A stretch of 57,407 bases of DNA from Acidihalobacter_A sp037381185 (GTDB lineage Bacteria > Pseudomonadota > Gammaproteobacteria > DSM-5130 > Acidihalobacteraceae), in NCBI RefSeq assembly GCF_037381185.1, contig NZ_JARRQY010000013.1:1-57407 (forward strand), in the 5' to 3' direction. This document shows, one piece after another, positions 34,243 through 42,953 of the stretch. The notes under the pieces are model-generated. The model searched no databases. It had not been told where the DNA came from and saw only the letters and a list, made by a program, of their open reading frames with translations. Made by a program: the position numbers and the translations under genes. Numbering within the stretch: the first letter of the stretch is position 1; each line of letters opens with the position of its first letter.

Positions 34243-35484
34243 ATGAGTCAGTTAGGGCGATACATAAGAATCGCACTGGGCGTCTTCGCGGTTTTTGGCC
34301 CCAGCGCACTGGCATACGCATCTTCCCCCCCGTCCGTAATTAAGATCGGCACGCTCTATGCCGGCAGCGGTCCGTTCGCGGTCGCTTCGCAGGGCCAGTA
34401 TCAGGGGGTGAAGTTCTGGGCCAAGTCGGTCAACGCACAAGGTGGCGTCTTCGTCCAGGCCTTCAACAAGAAGATTCCGGTGAAGATTGTCGCCTATGAC
34501 GACCAGAGCTCGACGTCGACTGCGACCACTCTGTACAACCAGTTGATAACCCAGGACAAGGTCGATCTTCTGGTCGCCGATTTCGGGTCGGTGCTGACCT
34601 CCGTTGCCGTCCCCTTGGCTGCCGAACATCACATGGTTCTGATCGACCCAACCGGTTCGGGGGCAAATTTCTTCACCCACAAGACTCGCTATATCGCTGA
34701 TGTCAGCATCCCTTCGTCCACTGTGTGGCCGGTACGCCTGGGCCTGTTCCTGCGCGAGCACAAGATCAAGCGCATCGCGGTGGTCTACGGGTCGAACGAC
34801 TTCGACGCATCTCAGGCCAATACACTCAAAAGCGTGCTCGCGAAGGGTGGCATAGACCCGGTGTATTTCCATGCCGTGCCGACCAATGAATCCAATTACA
34901 CCGTGATGCTGCATACGATTGCCGCTCGCAGCCCGGATGCGGTGATCGAATTCGGCTATCCGAACAATGACATCGCATTTCTGCACGCGCTATCCTCCAG
35001 TGGCCTGCATTTCAAGATGGTTTTCACCATCTTCCCCGGCCAGTTGCTGAACCTGCTCACCAAGAACGTCGGCGAGAAAGTGCTGTCCTATACCTACACT
35101 TATCCGACTCCGCCGCTGGTCAAGTACGATCATGTGAATCTTGGTTTGAACACCGCCGGGTTCATTGCGGCCTTCAAGGTGGCCGAGCATGCGGAACCGA
35201 ATTTTCTGGATGCGGCCGGCTACAACACCGGACTGATCATGCAGAAGATGCTGGGCACGTCGCCCCGCTTCAACCAGGGCGATTTCGACAAGGCCTTGCT
35301 GCGGATGTCGGGGCACACGAGCACGGTGCTGGGGCAGTTCAAGATGAACGATCACGGCGCGCAGCTCGGTGAGCTGTTCCCCGTGGCTCAGATCGTGCCC
35401 AAGGGCGGCAAGAACCATATCGTGGTCGTCTATCCGAAGCATCTGGCCACAGGCAAGCTCATCTATCCTGCGCCGCAGAGCTGA
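34243..35484 (+). CDS. ABC transporter substrate-binding protein, branched-chain amino acid/amide type
   Basis: A 413-aa periplasmic binding protein (family 6, LivJ-like). It has a signal peptide with cleavage near ALAYA (residue ~26), then VIKIGTLYAGSGPFAV, the usual start of the mature fold. QYQGVKFWAKSVNAQGG and KIVAYDDQSSTSTATTLYNQLI follow in family order. First gene of a five-gene HAAT operon. The ligand could be branched-chain amino acids, urea, amides or aromatic acids. A GC-rich hairpin lies between it and livH. Confidence 0.9.
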   Translation: MSQLGRYIRIALGVFAVFGPSALAYASSPPSVIKIGTLYAGSGPFAVASQGQYQGVKFWAKSVNAQGGVFVQAFNKKIPVKIVAYDDQSSTSTATTLYNQLITQDKVDLLVADFGSVLTSVAVPLAAEHHMVLIDPTGSGANFFTHKTRYIADVSIPSSTVWPVRLGLFLREHKIKRIAVVYGSNDFDASQANTLKSVLAKGGIDPVYFHAVPTNESNYTVMLHTIAARSPDAVIEFGYPNNDIAFLHALSSSGLHFKMVFTIFPGQLLNLLTKNVGEKVLSYTYTYPTPPLVKYDHVNLGLNTAGFIAAFKVAEHAEPNFLDAAGYNTGLIMQKMLGTSPRFNQGDFDKALLRMSGHTSTVLGQFKMNDHGAQLGELFPVAQIVPKGGKNHIVVVYPKHLATGKLIYPAPQS

Positions 35485-35492
35485 TGGGTTGC

Positions 35493-35523
35493 GCCCGTCC
35501 GGCTGCCGTGCGGCCGGGCGGGC
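35493..35523 (+). other. Intra-operon GC-rich hairpin after binding-protein gene
   Basis: GCCCGTCCGGC (35493-35503) pairs with GCCGGGCGGGC (35513-35523), with one T-G wobble and a 9-nt loop, 8 bp after the binding-protein stop. There is no T-run. Such hairpins often stabilise the upstream message, raising binding-protein levels over permease levels. Confidence 0.7.
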
Positions 35524-35557
35524 ACTGCTCCGATCACAAGGATTAAAGGGGGAAGCG

Positions 35558-36439
35558 GTGAGCCTATTCGAATACGCTCTGATCGGGGGCATTCTGTACG
35601 GGATTTTCTTCAGTCTGATCGCCGTCGGCCTCAATCTGGTCTTCGGCGTGATGCGCATGATCAACCTGGCGCACGGTCAGTTCGTCGTGCTTGGTGGCCT
35701 TGGGGCCTCGGTGCTCGTAGATCGGCTGCACCTCAACCCGCTGTTCGGAATCCCGCTGGCGATTGTCGGCGCTATCGTCATCGGCTATCCGTTGTACTAC
35801 GCGGTGGTGCCGCGGCTACAGAAAAGCCGTGATCCGGAAATGCTGTCGTTCATCCTGTTCTTCGGGGTCGCGCAGATCATCGAGGCCTTGAGCGTCATGG
35901 CTTTCGGGCCTGACCAGCGCTCGCTGCCGGGTGAGGCGCTGGGCAGCGGCAGCATAGCGGTGCTGGGGCAGTCGTTCCCGGACAGTTGGTGGGTGGCGGC
36001 GTTGGTCAGCGTGCTAGCCATTGTGGGGCTCTATCTCTACTTCGCCCGTACCAAACTCGGCTATGCGACACGCGCGATCATGGCCGATCGCGACGAGGCG
36101 CGTGCCACCGGTATCAATGTCAACAGCTTGTCGGCGCTGGCCTTCGTCATCGGCTTGGCGCTGGCCGGTATCGCCGGGGTGTTCGTGCCGTATTTGCTCG
36201 GTTCGGTGTCGCCCAGCGATGGCAACAGCCTTACGACGACCTCCTTTGCCATCGTCATCATCGGCTCGTTGGGCAATGCACTGGGTACCGTCGTCGGTGG
36301 GTTGGTCTTCGGCCTAGGCACCATGCTGATGCAGACCTATTTCTCTTCGTGGTCGAATTTGGTGCCTTACGCGCTGCTGGTGCTTATAGTGTTGATCCGC
36401 CCCTCCGGGCTTCTTGGGAAGGCGGTGCGCCATGCGTGA
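35558..36439 (+). CDS. livH: ABC transporter permease LivH
   Basis: A 293-aa inner-membrane permease with ~8 hydrophobic segments. GGILYGIFFSLIAVGLNLVFGVMRMINLAHGQF at the N-terminus is the LivH hallmark (the GxMxxxNxAHG region), and the EAA-like loop includes IMADRDEARATGIN near residue 180. The start is GTG 35558, preceded by aaaggggg; longer readings overlap the upstream gene. The stop overlaps livM by 8 bp. Confidence 0.93.
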   Translation: MSLFEYALIGGILYGIFFSLIAVGLNLVFGVMRMINLAHGQFVVLGGLGASVLVDRLHLNPLFGIPLAIVGAIVIGYPLYYAVVPRLQKSRDPEMLSFILFFGVAQIIEALSVMAFGPDQRSLPGEALGSGSIAVLGQSFPDSWWVAALVSVLAIVGLYLYFARTKLGYATRAIMADRDEARATGINVNSLSALAFVIGLALAGIAGVFVPYLLGSVSPSDGNSLTTTSFAIVIIGSLGNALGTVVGGLVFGLGTMLMQTYFSSWSNLVPYALLVLIVLIRPSGLLGKAVRHA

Positions 36440-37367
36440 GACAGCGGCGGTACGGCGTTGGATGCCCGGTGGTGTGTTCCTGCTGGTGGTGGGCGTGTGT
36501 TTCATGCTGTTGCCGAAGGTCTACGGCAACACGTCGCTGCTGTTCTCCATGATGACCTTCGTGGTATTGGCGCAGGGGTTGAATCTGCTCTATGGGTTTA
36601 CCGGCTATCTACCTTTCGGCTATGTCGGATTCTTCGGCGCCGGTGCGTACGGCACCTCGCTGCTCGTTCTACACACCCACCTTCCGGTATTGGTCTGCGT
36701 TGCCGGCGGGGCGCTGGCGGCCGTGCTCATGGCAGTCGTTCTGGGGCCCTTGCTGCGCTTGTCGGGCGCCTATTTCTCGATTGCCAATTTGGCGGCCTCG
36801 CAAATTCTGTTCTATGTCGTCTCCAATCCGCATCTGAGCAAGATCACTGGCGGTCCTTACGGCCTGTCGGTGCAGAAGGCCTACGATCCGCATGGCAGCT
36901 ATCTGACCATGGTGGCGGTGATGCTGCTGTCCATCGCGCTAGCGACCTATTTCCGCTCGTCACGATTCGGCATGGCGTTGCACGCCATGCGTCAGGATCC
37001 CGTGAGCGCGTCCATGGCGGGCGTGCATGTGGTCCGCGAACGGCTGATCGTGTGGCTCACCTCGGCCGCAGTGGCCGGGCTGGCGGGAGGGGTGTATGCC
37101 TGGAACCTGTCGGTGTTCTATCCGGACGCGGTCTTCACGCTGCAGATCAGCGTCTTCGCTATCGTTTTCGCGCTTTTCGGCGGGGTCGGCACCGTCATCG
37201 GTCCGGTGGTGGGGGCGATCGTCCTGTACACCTTCTATAACGGTATCGGCATCTCGGCGCCGCAGTACTTCGAGTTGTTCTATGGGGTGCTGATCGTGCT
37301 GTTGGTGCTTTTCCTGCCGAACGGCATCACTTCTGTGCTCTCGCGCTGGGGGTTGCGTGTCTTCTGA
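36432..37367 (+). CDS. livM: ABC transporter permease LivM
   Basis: A 311-aa permease partner of LivH with ~9 hydrophobic segments. The family signature LNLLYGFTGYLPFGYVGFFGAGAY lies near residues 45-70, and the coupling loop reads ALHAMRQDPVSASMAGV near 185. It overlaps livH by 8 bp and livG by 11 bp, so the subunits are translationally linked. Confidence 0.93.
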   Translation: MRETAAVRRWMPGGVFLLVVGVCFMLLPKVYGNTSLLFSMMTFVVLAQGLNLLYGFTGYLPFGYVGFFGAGAYGTSLLVLHTHLPVLVCVAGGALAAVLMAVVLGPLLRLSGAYFSIANLAASQILFYVVSNPHLSKITGGPYGLSVQKAYDPHGSYLTMVAVMLLSIALATYFRSSRFGMALHAMRQDPVSASMAGVHVVRERLIVWLTSAAVAGLAGGVYAWNLSVFYPDAVFTLQISVFAIVFALFGGVGTVIGPVVGAIVLYTFYNGIGISAPQYFELFYGVLIVLLVLFLPNGITSVLSRWGLRVF

Positions 37368-38064
37368 TCCTCTTTTGCGCTTGGACGCAGTGGGCAAGCA
37401 GTTCGCCGGCATGACCGTTCTGGACGATTTGAGTTTCTCCGTCCAGCCGGGCGAGATCGTTGGCCTGGTCGGCCCCAACGGCTCGGGCAAGACCACGACC
37501 ATCAATCTGATCTCCGGCCTGCTGAGGCCGGACCACGGACGCATACTCTTTGCGGGCCACCCGGTGCATCGACTGCCCATGTTCCGACGTGTGCATTTGG
37601 GCATCAATCGCAGCTTCCAGGTGCCAAAGCCGTTTCGCGAAATGACGGTGCGCGAGAATATCCTGGTCGCCGCTCATTTCGGCGGCAGCGATGCGGTGAA
37701 GGTTGACGATGTGCTGGCCGAAGTCGGTCTGCTTGAGCAGGCCGAAACCGTGGCGGGAGGGCTGACCGTCAATCAGCAGAAGATGCTCGACCTCGGGCGT
37801 GCGTTGGCAACCGATCCGAGGCTTTTGCTGATCGATGAGATCGGCGCTGGCCTCAATCCGGCGGAACTCAACGTCGTAGCCAAGTTGCTCGAAAGAACCG
37901 CCGCGCGCGGTATCGCGCTGGTGGTGGTCGAGCATTTGCTTGATTTCCTCAATCGGATCACCAATCGGGTTATCGTGTTGGGCGCCGGGCGCATGCTCTT
38001 CGAGGGCACGCTGCAGGCGGCTTCCGAAGACCCGGATGTGATCGCCGCGTTCATCGGAGGTTGA
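37357..38064 (+). CDS. livG: ABC transporter ATP-binding protein LivG
   Basis: A 235-aa ATPase. Walker A GPNGSGKT at 39-46, Walker B LLLIDEIGAGLNP and the switch His in VVEHLLDFL are present. The ABC signature is degenerate (LTVNQ instead of LSGGQ), a variation seen in many LivG proteins, whereas LivF has the full motif. The start is GTG 37357 inside the end of livM. Confidence 0.93.
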   Translation: MSSDPLLRLDAVGKQFAGMTVLDDLSFSVQPGEIVGLVGPNGSGKTTTINLISGLLRPDHGRILFAGHPVHRLPMFRRVHLGINRSFQVPKPFREMTVRENILVAAHFGGSDAVKVDDVLAEVGLLEQAETVAGGLTVNQQKMLDLGRALATDPRLLLIDEIGAGLNPAELNVVAKLLERTAARGIALVVVEHLLDFLNRITNRVIVLGAGRMLFEGTLQAASEDPDVIAAFIGG

Positions 38065-38068
38065 GGCG

Positions 38069-38770
38069 ATGGCGCTACTCGAAGTCAAAGGCGTGGAATC
38101 GGGCTACGGCCAGTTGCAAATCCTGTGGGGCATCGATCTGGATGTCATCGCCGGCGAGACGGTGCTGCTGCTTGGCGCGAATAGCGCCGGCAAGACGACT
38201 CTGCTGCGCACTTTGATCGGACTCTTGCCGTGTTGGGCGGGAAACATCGGATTCGACGGGGACGTGCTGCAAACGCTGCGCCCCGATCAGCGCATTCGAC
38301 GTGGCATTGCCTTCATGTCTGAACTCGGGGTGTTCCCCGCTCTGACCATCGAGGAGAACATACGCCTCGGCGGTTACGCCTTGACACAGGCCGAAGTCCG
38401 CCGGCGCAGCAAGGAACTGTTCGAGCTGTTCCCTGATCTTGCGAACAAGCGCCGCCAGTATGCGAGCAGCTTGTCGGGCGGTCAGCGCAAGATGCTCGGC
38501 ATCGCCAAGGTGCTTGTTTCGCGGCCACGGTTGCTGTTGATGGACGAGCCTTCTTCAGGGCTTGCACCGGTATTCGTCAAGCAGGTGATAGACGCCCTGA
38601 AAACCGTTATCGGTGGCGGGACTTCGCTGCTGATCGCGGAACAGAATGTCGCCTTTCTGGAATTGGCCGACCGCGGTTTTCTGATCGATGGCGGCCGCGT
38701 CAAGCTCTCCGGTACGCGCAATGAGCTCGAAAGCGATGATTCCGTGCGGGCCGCTTATTTCGGTCTATAG
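38069..38770 (+). CDS. livF: ABC transporter ATP-binding protein LivF
   Basis: A 233-aa ATPase that pairs with LivG. It has a Walker A with an alanine change (GANSAGKTT), an intact signature LSGGQRKM, Walker B LLLMDEPSSGLAP and the switch His position replaced by Gln (AEQN), which is normal for LivF. It starts 4 bp after livG. Its last bases overlap the convergent MFS gene by 6 bp. Confidence 0.94.
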   Translation: MALLEVKGVESGYGQLQILWGIDLDVIAGETVLLLGANSAGKTTLLRTLIGLLPCWAGNIGFDGDVLQTLRPDQRIRRGIAFMSELGVFPALTIEENIRLGGYALTQAEVRRRSKELFELFPDLANKRRQYASSLSGGQRKMLGIAKVLVSRPRLLLMDEPSSGLAPVFVKQVIDALKTVIGGGTSLLIAEQNVAFLELADRGFLIDGGRVKLSGTRNELESDDSVRAAYFGL

Positions 38771-39958
38771 CGGTGTGTTCCCACGCGGCAGCTCGGCGCT
38801 CTTGGCCGCTCCCAGGACCCGGATGATGAGTCGTACCGCGAGCAGACAGACGAAAGCCAGCAGGGCCATGAACAAGGGCGCCGCAAGTGTGCCGCTGCGG
38901 TTGATGATCTCTCCGATTAATGGAGGGAAGATCACCCCTCCGAGCATGGCAGCTGCGATCACGTAGGCGGTTGCCGAGCGCGCCTCGGGCACGCAGCGAT
39001 TGAGCCAGGCGAGGCCGGTGGGAAACAGTGGGGCGATGAACAGGCCGACGCCGGCATAGGCGTAGGGCGCCGCGGCCGGGATGGTCGCCGCAGCCAGGCA
39101 CAGCGCCATGCCGGCGCAGCTTACCAGCATGATGCGTTCGGTGGACCAACGCAGCCCTATGAACACGGACAGGAAGCGTCCCAGCGTCATCATCAGCCAG
39201 AACACGGCGGTCGCCGCGGCGGCGAAGGACGCGGCGTAGCCGACGTCCTCCAGATGTGTGGGTTCCCAGCCGCCGACGCCGGTCTCGATGGCAACGTGGA
39301 AGACGTAGATGAGCAGGAATGCGCCGAGCAGCAGGAGGCCCCTGCTGCCCCCCTGCGTGGGCAGTTGGGCGGCGCCGTCGCCGTGCTCAGTGCGGTTGCT
39401 GATCGAACCCAGGGCGAGCAAGGGGATGGCCGAACCGACGGCGCAGGCGACAAAGGCGATCTGGTAGTTCTGTGCGCCGATCCAGGCGATCAGGGCCGGT
39501 GCGGCTATCGCGCCGACGCCGAAATGCGCGTTGATCAGGTTGACCATGGAGACGCTGCGTTTGCCGAAGCCGACCGAAAACAGGAAGTTGAGGCCGAAGT
39601 CCATGCCGCCGTAGCCCAGCCCGATGGTGAAAGCAGCGCCCAGTGCGAGTGGCCAGCTCGGCGCGTAGGCGAAGGCGATGCAGCCGATGGCCATCAATGC
39701 GTACGACACTCCGAGCAGGCTGCGGTTGCTGAACCGCGCGTAGACGCCGTGGAACAGCAGCACGCCCAGAACCCCGCCGAGAAAGTGCGCGCTCAGGCTC
39801 ATGCCCGCCATGCCGGGGGATATGTCGTATTTCTGCATGAGATAGGGGATTGCCGGGCCGTACAGCGCCTGTTGGGCGCCGATCACCATGAAACCGAAGC
39901 ACGAGGCGATCACGCCGGCGGGTGTGGCGGCCGAAGAGGTGTTGGCGGATGCGTTCAT
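38765..39958 (-). CDS. MFS transporter, sugar/organic-acid-like
   Basis: A 397-aa protein with ~12 hydrophobic segments. ALYGPAIPYLMQKYDISPGMAGM in the first region and HVAIETGVGGWEPTHL near the middle recall FucP/sugar-type MFS proteins. The gene follows a DeoR regulator by 57 bp in the same direction, which suggests a sugar-related substrate under its control. Substrate not identifiable. Confidence 0.88.
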   Translation of the reverse strand: MNASANTSSAATPAGVIASCFGFMVIGAQQALYGPAIPYLMQKYDISPGMAGMSLSAHFLGGVLGVLLFHGVYARFSNRSLLGVSYALMAIGCIAFAYAPSWPLALGAAFTIGLGYGGMDFGLNFLFSVGFGKRSVSMVNLINAHFGVGAIAAPALIAWIGAQNYQIAFVACAVGSAIPLLALGSISNRTEHGDGAAQLPTQGGSRGLLLLGAFLLIYVFHVAIETGVGGWEPTHLEDVGYAASFAAAATAVFWLMMTLGRFLSVFIGLRWSTERIMLVSCAGMALCLAAATIPAAAPYAYAGVGLFIAPLFPTGLAWLNRCVPEARSATAYVIAAAMLGGVIFPPLIGEIINRSGTLAAPLFMALLAFVCLLAVRLIIRVLGAAKSAELPRGNTPL

Positions 39959-40015
39959 CGATGTATCTCTGCGCTCATGTCGGGGGACGGCTTGCGCGGC
40001 GGGTCCGAAAATCGG

Positions 40016-40813
40016 TTACCGGGGCGCAACAGGGGCAGCGGCGAGCAGTCCGATGCCGAGGTCCTCGAATCGTTCGGCTCTGGCGCGCGGGGCATCCGCT
40101 TCGACGACCAACTGCGATATGCGGTCTGCGCGGGCGACGACGAAGGGCGCGGCCGTACCGAGTTTGTCGTTGGTGGCGGCAACGGCCACATCGGTGCTGG
40201 CGTCGACGAAGGCGCGTTTGACGTCGGCTTCGTCCGGATCGAATGTGGTGACTCCCACGCCAGGATCGAGTCCGCATGCGCCGAGCAGACAGAGGTCGGC
40301 GCGCATCCTGCGGATATTGCGTACCGTTGCGGCGCCTACGGCGGCACCGTTGCCCGGCAGCACGCGACCGCCCAGCAGCAGCAGTGTGATGCGCGAGTGG
40401 TCGGTCAGGGCCGCGGCAATGGCCGGTGCGTTGGTGACGACCGTGAGTTCGGCGTCGCTCGGCAGAATCGAAGCGATGGCGAGATTCGTTGAGCCGGAGT
40501 CCATGAAGACGATTTGACACGGTTCGATCAGCGCAAGCGCGCGTTCGGCCAGCGCGCGCTTGCGCTCCGGAATCTGTCGGGTGCGTTGCGACAGGGGGCT
40601 TGCGGTCGGCGTCGACAGCAACGCGCCGCCGTATATGCGCTGACAGAGTCCGGCTGCGGACAACTCGCGTAGATCACGGCGGATCATGTCCTCTGATACG
40701 CTCATTTCCGCAGCCAGTTCGCTGGCGAGGACGCGGCCGCTGCGCTGCAGGCGTTCCATGATCGTCTGGCGTCGTTCGCCCGGGAGCAGAGCAGAGCTGA
40801 TGACTTTCGGCAT
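40016..40813 (-). CDS. DeoR-family transcriptional regulator
   Basis: A 265-aa regulator. The N-terminal HTH reads GERRQTIMERLQRSGRVLASELAAEMSVS followed by DMIRRDLRELSAAGLCQRIYGGAL, the DeoR signature. The C-terminal sugar-phosphate sensor fold includes FMDSGSTNLAIA and TNDKLG. Chosen start MPKVISS (40813) sits just below a clear minus promoter and a small palindrome; a longer frame would run into the promoter. It likely controls itself and the adjacent MFS gene. Confidence 0.9.
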   Translation of the reverse strand: MPKVISSALLPGERRQTIMERLQRSGRVLASELAAEMSVSEDMIRRDLRELSAAGLCQRIYGGALLSTPTASPLSQRTRQIPERKRALAERALALIEPCQIVFMDSGSTNLAIASILPSDAELTVVTNAPAIAAALTDHSRITLLLLGGRVLPGNGAAVGAATVRNIRRMRADLCLLGACGLDPGVGVTTFDPDEADVKRAFVDASTDVAVAATNDKLGTAAPFVVARADRISQLVVEADAPRARAERFEDLGIGLLAAAPVAPR

Positions 40814-40830
40814 CGGGTTCTTCTCAACGA

Positions 40831-40878
40831 TTGAGCTTGGGAGACTCAAGAATATAGCGCAAAAATATGGATAAACAA
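40831..40878 (-). promoter_or_regulatory. deoR-type gene promoter with small palindrome
   Basis: Minus strand: -35 TTGTTT (40873-40878), 16-bp spacer, -10 TATATT (40851-40856). TTGAG/CTCAA (40831-40835 and 40845-40849) lies at the expected transcription start and could be an autoregulatory operator. Confidence 0.6.
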
Positions 40879-40948
40879 GTGAAAACAAGGATTCCTGTTG
40901 GTGCCTGTTTTACGTTTCCCTGTGGAATCTGAGGTGCAGGCCCTAGCG

Positions 40949-41398
40949 ATGCCGAAAAAAGGTAAAGCGCCGTTTCCCGTCGACGATCTGGCGAAATTCC
41001 TGTGCGGAGAGTGGCGTCTGGCTCGGCGACTGGTGGCGCTGGATACGCTACATAGCGGCACGGCCGAAGGGCAGGTGAACTTCCGGTTGTTGGGGGACGG
41101 ACTGGTGTATCGCGAAACGGCGGAGGTGTATTTTGCTGGTCACCGCGGCCGAGCGATGCGCGAATATCGCTATCGTCTGGTCGAGCCGGGCTGTGCGGAG
41201 GTCCGTTTCGCAGATGGCCGTTTGTTCCACGGGTTCGATCTGCGCCGGGGACACTGGCGGGCCGAGCATGTGTGCGGCGAGGATGTCTATCGCGGCAGTT
41301 TCCGCGTATTGGGGCCGGGGCTGTGGGTCGCGCGCTGGCGGATACGCGGGCCGCGGAAGAATCTGCGCATCATGAGTGTCTACGAGAGAACTCGTTGA
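40949..41398 (+). CDS. DUF6314-like small protein
   Basis: A 149-aa soluble protein. It has a lipocalin-like beta pattern: FLCGEWRLARRL, EGQVNFRLLGDGLVYRETAEVYF, YRYRLVEPGCAEVRFADGRLFHGFDL and VYRGSFRVLGPGLWVARWRIRGPRKN. This fits DUF6314, small proteins of unknown role. The start is uncertain: ATG 40949 (MPKKGK) lacks a strong ribosome site, and an in-frame GTG at 40898 would add 17 residues. Isolated gene. Confidence 0.75.
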   Translation: MPKKGKAPFPVDDLAKFLCGEWRLARRLVALDTLHSGTAEGQVNFRLLGDGLVYRETAEVYFAGHRGRAMREYRYRLVEPGCAEVRFADGRLFHGFDLRRGHWRAEHVCGEDVYRGSFRVLGPGLWVARWRIRGPRKNLRIMSVYERTR

Positions 41399-41444
41399 AT
41401 CTATGGGGCGATGCCGGAAAGACGCGGATGGTGCAGAGAGGGGA

Positions 41445-41520
41445 TGGCGCTCCCACGGGGACTCGAACCCCGGTTTTCGCCGTGAGAGGGCGACGTCCTA
41501 GACCGCTAGACGATGGGAGC
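41445..41520 (-). tRNA. tRNA-Glu (CTC anticodon)
   Basis: Read on the minus strand, the gene starts GCTCCCATCGTCTAGCGG. The anticodon arm is TCGCC-CTCTCAC-GGCGA, giving anticodon CTC (glutamate). The T-arm is CCGGGGTTCGAGTCCCCG and the acceptor TGGGAGC pairs with the 5' end. Discriminator G and an encoded CCA finish the gene (76 nt). It resembles E. coli tRNA-Glu throughout. Confidence 0.97.
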
Positions 41521-41551
41521 GTGTAGCCTGCATGGCTCGGGAAAGGCTGGT

Positions 41552-41579
41552 ATTATATCCAGCTTTGCGATTATGACAA
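41552..41579 (-). promoter_or_regulatory. tRNA-Glu promoter
   Basis: Minus strand: -35 TTGTCA (41574-41579), 16-bp spacer, -10 TATAAT (41552-41557), about 31 bp before the mature tRNA 5' end. This is a near-consensus sigma70 promoter. It overlaps the divergent pcnB promoter. Confidence 0.8.
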
Positions 41580-41593
41580 TAGCCCCATATATA
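41565..41593 (+). promoter_or_regulatory. pcnB promoter
   Basis: Plus strand: -35 TTGCGA (41565-41570), 17-bp spacer, -10 TATATA (41588-41593). The expected start near 41600 leaves a ~14-nt leader before GTG 41614. The site shares bases with the tRNA-Glu promoter, so the two may compete. Confidence 0.6.
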
Positions 41594-41613
41594 ACTGCCT
41601 TGCAGATGCATTC

Positions 41614-42951
41614 GTGTCGACTCTGAATATTCCTTCGGCCTTTCCCGAGCCGGTCATCGTACCGCGCGCGGAACATGGCATTTCGCGAGCCCAGATCAGC
41701 CCCAGTGCGCTGAAGGTGCTGTATCGGCTCAAGGACGCCGGTTTTGCCGCCTATCTGGTCGGCGGCGGGGTGCGTGATCTCCTGCTTGGGCGAGAGCCCA
41801 AGGATTTCGATATCGCCACCGACGCGCACCCGGAAGAGGTGCGGGCGCTGTTCCGTAACTGCCGGTTGATCGGCCGTCGCTTCCGCCTGGCCCACGTGCG
41901 ATTCGGCAGCGAGATCATCGAGGTGGCCACGTTCCGCGCTCCGCACGACGGCGCCGAGGACGAGGGGGCCGGGGAGTTGAGCGAAGACGGTCGCATCCTG
42001 CGCGACAACGTCTACGGCACCTTCGAACAGGATGCCTGGCGGCGCGACTTCACAGTCAACTCGCTGTACTACAACATCCGCGACTTCTCGGTGGTCGACC
42101 ATACCGGTGCCATGGCGGATATCGCCGAGGGGCAGATGCGCCTGATCGGTGATCCGCAGGTGCGCTATCGTGAGGATCCGGTGCGCATGCTGCGCGCGGT
42201 GCGCTTCGCGGCCAAGCTTGGTTTCCGTATCGAGGAGGCCAGCGAGGCGCCGATCTTCGAACTGGCGGACCTGTTGTTCGATATCGCTCCGGCGCGCCTG
42301 TTCGATGAAGTGCTCAAGCTGCTGCATGGCGGCGTCGCGCTGGAGACTTTCGAGCAATTGCGTCGCTACGGCCTGTTCCGTTCCCTTTTCCCGTTAACCG
42401 AGCGGGCGTTGGAGCGGGAGGATCAGGGCTTTCCGATGACCTTCATCGCGCGGGCGCTGGAGAACACGGACCGACGTATCACCGAGGGCAAGCCGGTGAC
42501 GCCGGCGTTCCTGTTCGCGGTGCTGCTGTGGGAGCCGGTGCGGCTGCGCACGGCCGAGCTGGTGGCGGAGGGCATGGGCGAGATTCCGGCGCTGCAGGTC
42601 GCGGCGGCCGAGGTCACCTCGGAACAGTTGCGTCACGTCGCCATCCCGAAACGCTTCAGCTTGCCCATGCGCGAGATCTGGACGCTGCAGCCTCGCTTTG
42701 CGCAGCGCCGCGGCAAGCGCGTGGCGCGGTTGCTGGCGCATCCGCGCTTTCGCGCCGCCTATGATTTCATGTGCCTGCGGGCCGCAGTGGGCGATGGCGA
42801 TCCGGAGTTGTGCGCCTGGTGGACGCAGTTGCAGGAGACTGACGCCAGCGGTCAGGAGGAGCTGTTGCAGCAGCAGACGGCCGCCGAACCGGCGCGCAAG
42901 CGGCGCCGGCGTCCGCGCAAGCGTGCACGCAAGCCGGGTCCCGATGCGTGA
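41614..42951 (+). CDS. pcnB: Poly(A) polymerase I
   Basis: A 445-aa nucleotidyltransferase adding 3' poly(A) tails that promote RNA decay. The catalytic core has YLVGGGVRDLLLGREPKDFDIATDAHPEEV (about residues 46-75) with the DxD acidic pair, RRFRLAHVRFG, and RRDFTVNSLYYN. A basic tail (RKRRRRPRKRARKPG) fits PcnB and distinguishes it from CCA-adding enzymes. The GTG start fits the promoter. First gene of the folK-dnk-panBC operon. Confidence 0.95.
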   Translation: MSTLNIPSAFPEPVIVPRAEHGISRAQISPSALKVLYRLKDAGFAAYLVGGGVRDLLLGREPKDFDIATDAHPEEVRALFRNCRLIGRRFRLAHVRFGSEIIEVATFRAPHDGAEDEGAGELSEDGRILRDNVYGTFEQDAWRRDFTVNSLYYNIRDFSVVDHTGAMADIAEGQMRLIGDPQVRYREDPVRMLRAVRFAAKLGFRIEEASEAPIFELADLLFDIAPARLFDEVLKLLHGGVALETFEQLRRYGLFRSLFPLTERALEREDQGFPMTFIARALENTDRRITEGKPVTPAFLFAVLLWEPVRLRTAELVAEGMGEIPALQVAAAEVTSEQLRHVAIPKRFSLPMREIWTLQPRFAQRRGKRVARLLAHPRFRAAYDFMCLRAAVGDGDPELCAWWTQLQETDASGQEELLQQQTAAEPARKRRRRPRKRARKPGPDA

Positions 42952-42953
42952 GC

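Noticed and set aside
37357..38064. LivG as an inactive ATPase because of the LTVNQ signature
   Set aside because: Degenerate signatures are common in LivG; Walker A, Walker B and the switch His are intact and LivF supplies LSGGQ.
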